From contig NZ_ATYX01000007.1 of NCBI RefSeq assembly GCF_000427905.1, positions 124,001 through 188,000 on the forward strand: a stretch of 64,000 nucleotides of DNA, in the 5' to 3' direction. Of the stretch, positions 50,911 through 58,849 are shown piece by piece. The notes below the pieces were generated by a model that ran no database searches, was not told the origin of the DNA, and saw only the letters and a list, made by a program, of their open reading frames with translations. Numbering within the stretch: position 1 is the first letter of the stretch; every line of letters starts with the position of its first letter. Position numbers and translations under genes: made by a program. The DNA comes from Thermocrispum agreste DSM 44070. Its GTDB lineage: Bacteria; Actinomycetota; Actinomycetes; Mycobacteriales; Pseudonocardiaceae.

Positions 50911-52146
50911 TCACGCAGGAGCTGCGGCTACCCGGCGTCGTTCGGCGAACGCCAGTGCATCCGCCCAACTCGCGCCCTTCATGATGAGGCCGCGGTACTT
51001 CATGATGACGTTCTGACCGTTGATCGCGAGCGCTCCCGCCAGCCGGTCACCTTCCCGGTACAACGCAACGACGCGCCGGTCACGCGCTGGATCACCGGTC
51101 ACGATCCGGACCTCGTCGGCCGCCGGAACGCCGACGAACTGAATACGACTGTCGTACCAGTCCGACCAGAAGTAGGGCACGGTCCGATAGGCAGTCGCTC
51201 GGGCAGGATTCACCGCGTTGCGCGCGGCCACGGCCGCTTGCTCGGCCGCGCTGGTCCAATGCTCCAGGCGCATCGTGCGGTCGAACAGCGGGTTGTGCCA
51301 GCGGGCGACGTCGCCGGCCGCGTACACGCCATCCGCTCCCGCCCGCAGGTACTTGTCACAGACCACGCCGTCGTCGATGCGCAGGCCGGAACCCTCCAGC
51401 CACGCGGTGGCAGGTGCCGCGCCGACGCCGACCACGACCAGGTCCGCCGCCACGACCGTGCCGTCCGACAACACGACACGCTCGGTCCGGCCGTCACCTT
51501 CGATCCGGTCGACCCCGACCCCGCAGCGCAGGTCGGTCCCGTGACGCCGGTGCAGCTCGCCGCACACCGCCCCCATCTCCGCACCGACCGCCCTGGTCAG
51601 CGGCGTGGGCGCGGCCTCGACCACGGTGACCGGCAGTCCGCGCTTGCGCGCGGCGGAAGCCACTTCCGAGCCGATGAATCCCGCGCCGACCACGACGGTC
51701 CTGGCTCCGGCATCGAGTGCCTTCCGCACGGCGACGGCGTCGTCGAGCGTGCGGAGGGTGTGCACTCCGGCCAGCCCCTCCGTGCCGCGCAACGTCCTGG
51801 CCGTAGCACCCGTCGCGATCACCAGGGCGTCGTAGTCGAGCACCTCGTCACCGAGGTGGACCTGCTTGTTCGCGACGTCGAGGCCGGTCGCCGCCTTCCC
51901 CAGCCGCAGGTCCACCTGCAGGTGCTCGCGCAGATGCCGCTCCGACCGGAACACCGGCGGCTCCGGCGCCTGGCCACCCGGACGGGTGTCCAGGTAGGCC
52001 TTCGACAGCGGCGGCCGATCGTACGGCAGGTGCGGCTCCTCCCCCACCAGCGTGATCCGGCCGGTGAAGCCGGCCTTGCGGGCCGCCTCGACCGCGCGCA
52101 GGCCCGCCAGCGAGGCGCCGACCACGAGCAAGCTCCGCGGTGACAT
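50911..52146 (-). CDS. Ferredoxin reductase (FAD/NADH)
   Basis: A 411-residue flavoprotein of the oxygenase-coupled NADH-ferredoxin reductase family (phthalate/biphenyl dioxygenase reductase type). FAD fold LLVVGASLAGLRAVEAARKA at the N-terminus, LPYDRPPLSKAYLD, the NADH fold RTVVVGAGFIGSEVASAARK near residue 145 and ADGVYAAGDVARWHN are visible. The acetate-kinase-like WSDWYDSRIQFVG region is typical. ATG 52146 is preferred to GTG 52155. It follows the ferredoxin gene by 18 bp, so reductase and ferredoxin should supply the Rieske oxygenase of the same cluster. It is the last gene of the set. Confidence 0.92.
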   Translation of the reverse strand: MSPRSLLVVGASLAGLRAVEAARKAGFTGRITLVGEEPHLPYDRPPLSKAYLDTRPGGQAPEPPVFRSERHLREHLQVDLRLGKAATGLDVANKQVHLGDEVLDYDALVIATGATARTLRGTEGLAGVHTLRTLDDAVAVRKALDAGARTVVVGAGFIGSEVASAARKRGLPVTVVEAAPTPLTRAVGAEMGAVCGELHRRHGTDLRCGVGVDRIEGDGRTERVVLSDGTVVAADLVVVGVGAAPATAWLEGSGLRIDDGVVCDKYLRAGADGVYAAGDVARWHNPLFDRTMRLEHWTSAAEQAAVAARNAVNPARATAYRTVPYFWSDWYDSRIQFVGVPAADEVRIVTGDPARDRRVVALYREGDRLAGALAINGQNVIMKYRGLIMKGASWADALAFAERRRVAAAPA

Positions 52147-52164
52147 GTCCACCACCCCGGTCGG

Positions 52165-52374
52165 TCAGGCCGAGCCGGGCTCGGCCTGATGCAGCCGCAG
52201 CGCTTCCGTCGGACACCCCTCCACCGCCGCCTCGACGTCGGCCAGCTGCCCTTCCGGCACCGTGTCGGTCTTGAGCACCAGATCGCCGTTGTCGTCGATC
52301 TCGAACACGTCCGGGGCCAGCGATTCGCAGATACCGAGCCCGGTGCACTTGGTTCGGTCCACGGAGATCTTCAT
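52165..52374 (-). CDS. Ferredoxin, [3Fe-4S]-type
   Basis: A 69-residue electron carrier: MKISVDRTKCTGLGICESLA with Cys10 and Cys16, and a third Cys in VEGCPTEALRL. The C-x5-C spacing with the second Cys of the 4Fe motif absent and only one CP motif suits a single [3Fe-4S] cluster, as in P450-linked ferredoxins and in PhtAc/PhdC of actinobacterial phthalate and phenanthrene dioxygenases. ATG 52374 has GGGAG close upstream. It lies between a flavoprotein and the ferredoxin reductase gene. No P450 gene is in the window. Confidence 0.9.
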   Translation of the reverse strand: MKISVDRTKCTGLGICESLAPDVFEIDDNGDLVLKTDTVPEGQLADVEAAVEGCPTEALRLHQAEPGSA

Positions 52375-52494
52375 GTTCTCTCTCCCGATGACTTGCTTGA
52401 CGTGACGAGGCGTGACTGAGCTGCACGCCCGGAATGAGGTGAGACGCGGCGAGGCCGGAGGGCACACGCCGGAAGCTTGCGGAATCCGCGTGGC

Positions 52495-53811
52495 TCAGGC
52501 TCGAGCACCGACCGGGTATCGCTGCGTGATCTGGCCGACCACGAGCTTCGCCGTTTCTGCACAGGCGGTCGTGCCGCCGTTGGCGTACTCCTTCACGCCG
52601 TCACCGACGTTCCACAAGTTCGGTATGGGGGTGGTGTTCGGCAGGTCGAAGCCGGCGACCGCACGCTGCGGCGGCCAGTCGTCCTTCGTCACCGCCCAGG
52701 ACAGAATCCGTGCCCGGTCGAAACCGGGGATCTGATCCCGCAGATCGGCCAGCAAAAGTTCCTTCTCCGCCTGCTCGTCGAACGGTCCCACCGACGGTTT
52801 CGGCACCGACGTGCCGACGTAGAGGTTCCAGCCTTCCGGGGCCATCTCGGGGCAGGTGTCGGTGAAGTTCGCGACGTAGCACAGCCGGCGCGTCTTGGCG
52901 AAACCGAGCATGCCGGGGACGTCGACCAGGCGTTCCCGGCTGGCGAAGTTCACCGTGATCATCGCGCACGGACGATCGCCGCGCCGGACCTGCTGCACGT
53001 AGTCGGCGGGCAGGTTCTCCTCCCCCACCAGCCGCACGGTGGCGGCGGGCCCGGCGTCGCTCACGGCGACGCGAGTGGTGACCTCGACTTGCCGCCCGTT
53101 GCGATCGACGACGGCCCCGGTGACCTTGCCGTCGGCCACGGTCAGCGCGCGAACCTCGGACGACAGCCAGATCTCGCCGCCTTTGGCGGTGATCACCTCG
53201 GCCAGCGAACGCCAGATGCCGATGGTCCCTTCCGGGCAGAAGCCGAACTTCTTGAAGGCGCTCTTGCGCGTGAAGTAGGTCAGGAACACCCGCGCGGGCA
53301 GTTCCTCCGATCCCACCGCGAACACCGAGCCGCACATGTTCCGGAAGAGACCGTGCACGTTCTCGTTCTTGGTGAACTTCGCCAGCCAGTCCGCCGTGGA
53401 CAGCTGGTGTTCCGGGAGGCCGTCGTCACTGCGCGCCGCCCCGATGCCCTTCAGCAGCTTGGCGCCCTGCCGGGTGAGCTTGGTCAGCAGCAGTCCCCAG
53501 CCACCGCCGGTGACGTCGATGTCCTTGCCGCCGATGCGGTAGAGGATGGGCGGTTTCGGGCAGCGGACGTCGAATCTCGCGCCGACCTCCTCGAACGTCT
53601 GCTGGGTGATCCCGCCGACCTCGATCACGATCGCGCCGTTGTTGACCTTGAAGCCGTCGATGTCGCGGGTGGATGCGCGCCCGCCGAGATACCCGAGGCG
53701 TTCGACCACGAGTGTGCGGTAACCGAGGTGGGTCAGCCGGGCCGCCGTGAACAAGCCGCCTGCCCCGGCTCCCACCACGAGTGCGTCGTATGCGTTGTCC
53801 GTGCTGGTCAT
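52495..53811 (-). CDS. FAD-dependent oxidoreductase, CrtI/phytoene-desaturase-like
   Basis: A 438-residue flavoprotein of the carotenoid desaturase/amine oxidase class. The N-terminal dinucleotide fold is ALVVGAGAGGLFTAARLTHL with ERLGYLGGRASTRDIDGFKV. The C-terminal FAD region is PIPNLWNVGDGVKEYANGGT. Such proteins perform C-C desaturation or isomerisation of isoprenoid or alicyclic compounds. No carotenoid genes are near. Placed among beta-oxidation enzymes, it more likely oxidises an alicyclic intermediate. It begins 19 bp after the acyl-CoA dehydrogenase stop. Confidence 0.85.
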   Translation of the reverse strand: MTSTDNAYDALVVGAGAGGLFTAARLTHLGYRTLVVERLGYLGGRASTRDIDGFKVNNGAIVIEVGGITQQTFEEVGARFDVRCPKPPILYRIGGKDIDVTGGGWGLLLTKLTRQGAKLLKGIGAARSDDGLPEHQLSTADWLAKFTKNENVHGLFRNMCGSVFAVGSEELPARVFLTYFTRKSAFKKFGFCPEGTIGIWRSLAEVITAKGGEIWLSSEVRALTVADGKVTGAVVDRNGRQVEVTTRVAVSDAGPAATVRLVGEENLPADYVQQVRRGDRPCAMITVNFASRERLVDVPGMLGFAKTRRLCYVANFTDTCPEMAPEGWNLYVGTSVPKPSVGPFDEQAEKELLLADLRDQIPGFDRARILSWAVTKDDWPPQRAVAGFDLPNTTPIPNLWNVGDGVKEYANGGTTACAETAKLVVGQITQRYPVGARA

Positions 53812-53830
53812 CGGCTCGCCTTTCCGCTCG

Positions 53831-54991
53831 TCAGTAGGAGTCCGGAAGCCCGAGACTGTGCTGGGCGACGTAGTTGAGCACCATTTCCCTGCTGACCGGC
53901 GCGGTCCGCATCAGGCGGACCACGAACCACAGGTCGGCCAGCCCGTACTCGCGCGACAGCCCGTTGCCGCCGTGCGTCTGAATCGCCTGGTCCAGCGCCT
54001 TCAGGCCGGCCTCGGCGGCGACGAACTTCGCGACGTTGGCCGCCTCGGCGGCGTCTGCACCGGCGTCGTACAGCTCGGCGGCGCGCATCATGACCAGTCG
54101 CGCCGTCTCGACCGCGATGTACGACTCGGCCAGTGGGTGCGCGACCCCTTGATGCGCCCCGATCGGCGTGGACCACACCGTGCGGTGGCGGGCGTACTCG
54201 CTGGCTTTGGCCACCGCATACCGTCCGACACCGGTACACAGCGCGGCGGCAAGGATCCGTTCCGGGTTCAGCCCGGCGAAGACCTGCCGCAGCCCGGATC
54301 CCGCCTGGCCGATCAAGCTGTCCGGCGCCAGGCGCACCTCGTCGAAGAACACGGTGAACTGACGGTCCGGGGAGGTCAGCGCCGTGTCGATGCGCTGCAG
54401 CGTCAGGCCGGGGGCGTCGAGCGGAACGACGAAGAGCGACAGCGCCTTGCGGGTGTCGGTGGCGAGGTCTCCGTCCCGCGCGACCAGCAGCAGGGCATCG
54501 CATTCGTCGGCGGCCGAGATGTAGTACTTGCCGCCGGAGACGACCCATCCCGCACCGTCCTTGCGTGCGGTGGTCGCCACGTTGTGGCTGTTGGACCCGG
54601 CATCGGGCTCGGTCAGCGCGAACGCCATCTTCCGGGTTCCGTCGGCGATCCCCGGCAACCATGCCGCCTTCATCTCCGGTGAACCGTGAGCGGCCAGGAT
54701 CGACCCGCAGATCGCGGGCGAGATGACCGGGATGAGCAGCGGCATCCCGTGCGCGGCCAGCTCCTCGACGACGATGGCGAACTCGGTCAGTCCCGCACCC
54801 CCGCCGCCGTATTCCTCCGGCAGGTGCACGCCGAGCAGTCCGGCCTGGCCCAGCTCGCTCCACAGCTCGTCGATGTGCTCACCACGGCGAGACCGCTCGG
54901 CGTAGTACTCGTGGCCGTACTTGGCCGCGATCTTGGCGGCACTCTCCCGCAGCAAGCGGCGGTCGTCGTTGTCGATGACGAGGCCCGTCAT
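53831..54991 (-). CDS. Acyl-CoA dehydrogenase
   Basis: A 386-residue FAD enzyme introducing the alpha-beta double bond in an acyl-CoA. Family blocks: VHLPEEYGGGGAGLTEFAIV, MAFALTEPDAGSNSHNVATT (flavin contact), VVSGGKYYISAADECDALLL and IQTHGGNGLSREYGLADLWF. The canonical base region near the C-terminus reads APVSREMVLNYVA. ATG 54991 starts 2 nt after the preceding stop codon, so translation is coupled. Steroid and terpenoid clusters contain similar unpaired FadE enzymes; the substrate is unknown. Confidence 0.92.
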   Translation of the reverse strand: MTGLVIDNDDRRLLRESAAKIAAKYGHEYYAERSRRGEHIDELWSELGQAGLLGVHLPEEYGGGGAGLTEFAIVVEELAAHGMPLLIPVISPAICGSILAAHGSPEMKAAWLPGIADGTRKMAFALTEPDAGSNSHNVATTARKDGAGWVVSGGKYYISAADECDALLLVARDGDLATDTRKALSLFVVPLDAPGLTLQRIDTALTSPDRQFTVFFDEVRLAPDSLIGQAGSGLRQVFAGLNPERILAAALCTGVGRYAVAKASEYARHRTVWSTPIGAHQGVAHPLAESYIAVETARLVMMRAAELYDAGADAAEAANVAKFVAAEAGLKALDQAIQTHGGNGLSREYGLADLWFVVRLMRTAPVSREMVLNYVAQHSLGLPDSY

Positions 54992-54993
54992 GG

Positions 54994-56187
54994 TCACCGT
55001 CCCCTGAATGTCGGCGTGGATCTGGTACGGAAGGCGGCCACGCCCTCCTGCGCGTCGGCGGTCGCCGCGGTACGCGTGATCGCCTCGGTTTCGGCCGCAA
55101 GCTGCTCGGGCAAGGTCGCCGACCACGAACCGGACAACAGCCTGCGCATCTCGGCGTAGGCGGCGGTGGGGCCATCGGCCAGCCGCCGCGCCGCCGCTCG
55201 CGCCCGGTCCTCGAGTTCGTCCTCGGCGACGACATGGGTCACCAGCCCCCAGTCGGCGGCTTGCCGGGCGTCGAGCACGCGCTGCTCGAAGTACATCTGC
55301 GCGGCGCGCCGGACGCCGATCAGCCGGGGCAGGAACCACGAACTGCCGCCGTCACCGGACAACCCGAGGGCGCCGAACCCGGTGGCGAACTTGGTGCCTT
55401 CGGCGGCGAACGCGAGGTCGGCGATGCACACCAGGCCGAGACCACCACCGGCGACCGCCCCGTGCGCTGCGGTGACGATGGGCGCGCGGATCTGGCTGAG
55501 GATGCGCAGCGCCTCGTGGTACGGCGTGATCATCCGACGCAACGCCGACGGCAGATCGTCCGGCGCGCAGGCACCGATCTCCTCCAGATCTCCACCCACG
55601 GTGAACGCGGGCCCGGCGCCGCTGATGAGCACAGCCCGGACGTCCTGGTCCGCCGCGCACCGCACGGCGGCTTCGTACAGTTCGTCGGCGACCTGCTGGT
55701 TCAACGCGTTGCGCACCGCAGCACGATCGATCCTGAACTCACCGAGACCGTCGTCGACGGTGAACCGCACCGTCTCCGATGCGGGGCGGTCCAACACCTC
55801 CCGCCACCGCGCACTGTCGGTGAGCTGGACGAGCTCGCGGATGCGGCCGTCGGCGAACGACAGCAAATGCACGAACTCGGCGTCCAGCGCGGCCACACCG
55901 TCCCGGGTGCGCCCGCGGTACCGGCCACGAACCAGGAGCCGTCCGTCGTCCAGGCTGCCGAACTCGACGGGCTCGGCGCGCGCGACGAAGCTGGCCCCGA
56001 TCCGCCCCCAGAACTCGCGACGCATGGCGTCCGGCCCCTGGTAGTGCCCGCCCAGGCCGAGCGGCAGCCCTTCCGTGGTGCGACCGACGAAGCCGGGATG
56101 CAGCAGTGCGTCCAGCTCGTCGCGGTCACCCGTCGCCAGCGCCCGGTACAGGCGCTTGGCCAGCTGTTCGGCCGCCGCCCTGTCCAC
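54994..56187 (-). CDS. SnoaL-like domain fused to enoyl-CoA hydratase/isomerase
   Basis: A 397-residue fusion. Residues 1-135 are an NTF2/SnoaL-like domain (LDALLHPGFVGRTTEGLPLG, HLLSFADGRIRELVQLTD); residues 145-390 are a crotonase (AAVRNALNQQVADELYEAAV, ISGAGPAFTVGGDLEEIGA, AAHGAVAGGGLGLVCIADLA). The first catalytic glutamate position of hydratases appears to be Ala (TGFGALGLSGDGGSSWFLPR) and the second is Asp, as in PaaG-type isomerases. GTG 56187 is selected since GGGAGG lies 8 nt upstream; GTG 56196 is too close to it. NTF2 domains often act on steroid-like rings. Confidence 0.88.
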   Translation of the reverse strand: MDRAAAEQLAKRLYRALATGDRDELDALLHPGFVGRTTEGLPLGLGGHYQGPDAMRREFWGRIGASFVARAEPVEFGSLDDGRLLVRGRYRGRTRDGVAALDAEFVHLLSFADGRIRELVQLTDSARWREVLDRPASETVRFTVDDGLGEFRIDRAAVRNALNQQVADELYEAAVRCAADQDVRAVLISGAGPAFTVGGDLEEIGACAPDDLPSALRRMITPYHEALRILSQIRAPIVTAAHGAVAGGGLGLVCIADLAFAAEGTKFATGFGALGLSGDGGSSWFLPRLIGVRRAAQMYFEQRVLDARQAADWGLVTHVVAEDELEDRARAAARRLADGPTAAYAEMRRLLSGSWSATLPEQLAAETEAITRTAATADAQEGVAAFRTRSTPTFRGR

Positions 56188-56204
56188 GGTCCTCACCTCC
56201 CGGG

Positions 56205-56232
56205 TTCTAATCTAACGTAAATAAAAATCGAT
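56205..56232 (-). promoter_or_regulatory. AT-rich island that may be an internal promoter of the catabolic set
   Basis: The 77-bp gap between the thiolase stop and the SnoaL-ECH start contains TTCTAATCTAACGTAAATAA, a strong A/T contrast. On the minus strand TTAGAT could be a -10. The gap is by far the widest in the upstream half of the set, so the genes from 56187 to 50911 could form a second transcription unit. Confidence 0.35.
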
Positions 56233-56264
56233 GGCCAGGGTGGTACCCGCACCCGCTCACACGG

Positions 56265-57452
56265 TCAGCCGAGCTGCCGCCCCACCACCGACACGAACGA
56301 CACGCAACTGCCGGGCCGGCCGCCGAGGTTGTGCGTCAGCGCCAGCCGAGGCTCGGCGACCTGCCGTCGTCCCGCCTGTCCGCGGAACTGCAGCCAGCAC
56401 TCGTACAGCATCCGCAGGCCGCTCGCGCCGACCGGATGGCCGAACGACTTCAGCCCTCCGTCCGTGTTCACCGGCAGCCGGCCGCCGAGCTCGAACGCCC
56501 CGTCGAGGACGTCCCGCCACGCCCGGCCCCGGTCGGAGAACCCCAGGTCCTCCATCAGCACCACCTCGGTCGGCGTGAAGCAGTCATGCACCTCGGCCAG
56601 CGAGAGCTCGTTGCGCGGGTCGGAGATTCCGGCTTGCCGGTAGGCGTCCTGGGCGCTGCGCACGACTTCGGGGAAGGTCGTGTAGTCGTAGTCCGGATCA
56701 GCAGCACCGCGCGCCGGCCCGGCGACCAGGGACAGCCCTTTCACGTACATCGGCTGATCGGTGTAGTCCGGCGCTTCCTCGGCACGCACGATCAGCGCGG
56801 CCGCCGCCCCGTCGGACACCCCGGAACAGTCGAACACACCCAAGCGGCCGGCGACCTTCGGCGCGGCCTCGATCTTCTCCTTGGTGACCGGAGACCGGAA
56901 CTGCGCCTTGGGATTCAACGCGCCGTTGTGGTGGTTCTTCCACGCCACGTGAGTCATCGCGGACCGCATGTCGCCCGGGTCGACTCCGTAGCGGGCGCAG
57001 TACGCCGGGTCCAGCATGGAGAAGGCGGCGGGCGCGGTCAGGCTCAGCTCCGCGGCGGTGCCGTCCCCCGGCGGGTCCGACCGCAGCAGTCCCGAGTAGC
57101 CGGAGTCTTTCAGCTTCTCCACGCCGACGGCCACCACACGGTCGTAGGCGCCCGAGGCCACCGCGTAGCACGCGTTACGGAACGCCTCCGAGCCGGTCGC
57201 GCAGTAGTTCTCCACCCTGGTCACCGGCTTGTAGTCGAGCGCCAGGGCCTTGCTCAGGAGCAGCCCGGACTGACCGGACGCGAGTGTGCCGAGCCAGTAC
57301 GCCTCGACGTCGTCACGCGTGACCGAAGTGGTGGCGAAAAGCTCTTCAAGGGCATCCAGCAGCAGATCTTCCGCAGAACGAGACCAGTGTTCGCCGAACC
57401 GGGTACAGCCCATGGCCACCACGGCCACCCTGTCCCGAATGCCTCTGCTCAC
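56265..57452 (-). CDS. Thiolase, SCP-x/lipid-transfer type
   Basis: A 395-residue thiolase of the non-decarboxylating SCP-x-like subgroup. The nucleophilic Cys84 is in ENYCATGSEAFRNA; LAEVHDCFTPTEVVLMED and GGLKSFGHPVGASGLRMLYE supply the other active-site residues. In steroid side-chain degradation such thiolases work with DUF35 partners, which here are fused to the product of the gene just before it. Its GTG start overlaps that gene's stop by 4 bp. Probable role: thiolytic cleavage of a branched or cyclic 3-ketoacyl-CoA. Confidence 0.9.
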   Translation of the reverse strand: MSRGIRDRVAVVAMGCTRFGEHWSRSAEDLLLDALEELFATTSVTRDDVEAYWLGTLASGQSGLLLSKALALDYKPVTRVENYCATGSEAFRNACYAVASGAYDRVVAVGVEKLKDSGYSGLLRSDPPGDGTAAELSLTAPAAFSMLDPAYCARYGVDPGDMRSAMTHVAWKNHHNGALNPKAQFRSPVTKEKIEAAPKVAGRLGVFDCSGVSDGAAAALIVRAEEAPDYTDQPMYVKGLSLVAGPARGAADPDYDYTTFPEVVRSAQDAYRQAGISDPRNELSLAEVHDCFTPTEVVLMEDLGFSDRGRAWRDVLDGAFELGGRLPVNTDGGLKSFGHPVGASGLRMLYECWLQFRGQAGRRQVAEPRLALTHNLGGRPGSCVSFVSVVGRQLG

Positions 57453-58849
57453 GCCGCACCTCCCCCGGCGCCGGCGGATCCACCCGGTGGTTCGAGCACC
57501 CGCGCCTTCCAGAAGTAGTTGTGCACGCCGCCTGCGGTGAACAAACGGCGGAAGGACAAGCCGACCCGTGTTCCCACGGCCAGGTCACCCGGCCGGGCGT
57601 CGGCGACTTCGAGCGGGTAGCGTCCGCCGCCGTCGAAATCGACGATCGCCTCGATCAACGGTGGCGACGGCGAGTACGCCAGCCGATCCACGGTGTACGT
57701 CGCGACGGTGCCGGTGGCCCCGGCCAGCGAGCGCCGTTGCATCTCGTCCACCGCACCGCACTCCTTGCACACCCGCACCGGCGGCAGGTGCGTGAACCCG
57801 CACCGCGAGCACACACTGCCGGTGAACGCGAACTTCCAATCCACCGCACGTGCGCTCGGCGGCCCCGCCGGCCTGCCGGGTTCCGGTCGGCGTGGTGGTT
57901 CTCGTTCTAGCCAGCCGCGCCAGCCGAGATAGGTGGCGTAGGGAACGACGACGCCGTCGTCGAGCTGTTCGGCTACTGTGCGGCGCTGCCGCCCGGCAGG
58001 CAGATGATCGGTGGCGCGCAGGGCGAGCGCGTCACATCCGTCGACGGCCGACAACACCAGGATCGTCTCGCCCGGCTCGGCCCGATCCAGCACCGCAGCC
58101 AGGCCGAGCCCGAAGTCCGCCGCCCCGGAATGGCCGATCGGCGTCGTCGACGCCGTGGCGAACGCCCGCATGGCTTGCTTGCGAACCCCTGAATTCGGCG
58201 ACACCACGACGACGTGATCGGCGCTGTCCAGGCCCGCTGCCGCGAGCGTCGCTTCGGCGGCGTGCCGCACCAACGGCAGATACGTTTCCGCCCCGAACCG
58301 CTCCTCCCACTGATCACTCGCCTGCCTGCCGGGCAGTCGCCACCGGTCCAGGATCTCGACCGACCACGACCGTTCCGCGAGCACGTCGGCGATCGGGGCG
58401 GCGGAATCCCCGAAGAGCAGGGCGACCGCCCCGTCGCCACCGAAACGTTCGTCCGACGAGCCGGGTCGCCCGGTCCGGACGTCCGCCAGCACGGCCAAGC
58501 CGCCGTCCGCCCTCGCCGCTCGCCACGCCGCGAAAGCGGACCGCGCCGAGCCGATGACGTCCGCGGCGAACGTCTCCTGGGGAAGCGCCAGCGCCGCATG
58601 GATGGCTGCCGCGTTGGTCTTGTCCAGGTACGCGGGTGACGTGGTGGCGAAATAGATCGCCCGCGGCGTGGCCTGGTGCGTGCACAACAGGCGCGCAGCC
58701 GCCTCGACCGCCATGGTCGTGCTGTCTTCGTCGTACGATGCCGCCACCCGCTCGCCTTCGGCAGGGCCGGTCCCGAGCGTGGCCGCGATCTCCGGCAACC
58801 GGACACGCGGCCGGGGCAGGTAGGTGGCATACGCGACGAGCCCGGTCAC
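57449..58849 (-). CDS. HMG-CoA synthase/KAS III-like domain fused to a DUF35 zinc-ribbon OB domain
   Basis: A 466-residue fusion. Residues 1-310 have the thiolase-like KAS III/HMG-CoA synthase fold (YFATTSPAYLDKTNAAAIHA, ADVRTGRPGSSDERFGGDGA, HVVVVSPNSGVRKQAMRAFA). At the usual nucleophile position the sequence is AADVIGSARSAFAAW with no cysteine, so it may not condense. Residues 340-460 are DUF35: a rubredoxin-like zinc ribbon (VCSRCGF and VCKECG) and an OB fold. Archaeal thiolase-DUF35-HMGCS complexes channel CoA intermediates; this fusion next to two thiolases suggests a similar scaffold. GTG 58849 overlaps the thiolase stop. Confidence 0.85.
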   Translation of the reverse strand: MTGLVAYATYLPRPRVRLPEIAATLGTGPAEGERVAASYDEDSTTMAVEAAARLLCTHQATPRAIYFATTSPAYLDKTNAAAIHAALALPQETFAADVIGSARSAFAAWRAARADGGLAVLADVRTGRPGSSDERFGGDGAVALLFGDSAAPIADVLAERSWSVEILDRWRLPGRQASDQWEERFGAETYLPLVRHAAEATLAAAGLDSADHVVVVSPNSGVRKQAMRAFATASTTPIGHSGAADFGLGLAAVLDRAEPGETILVLSAVDGCDALALRATDHLPAGRQRRTVAEQLDDGVVVPYATYLGWRGWLEREPPRRPEPGRPAGPPSARAVDWKFAFTGSVCSRCGFTHLPPVRVCKECGAVDEMQRRSLAGATGTVATYTVDRLAYSPSPPLIEAIVDFDGGGRYPLEVADARPGDLAVGTRVGLSFRRLFTAGGVHNYFWKARVLEPPGGSAGAGGGAA

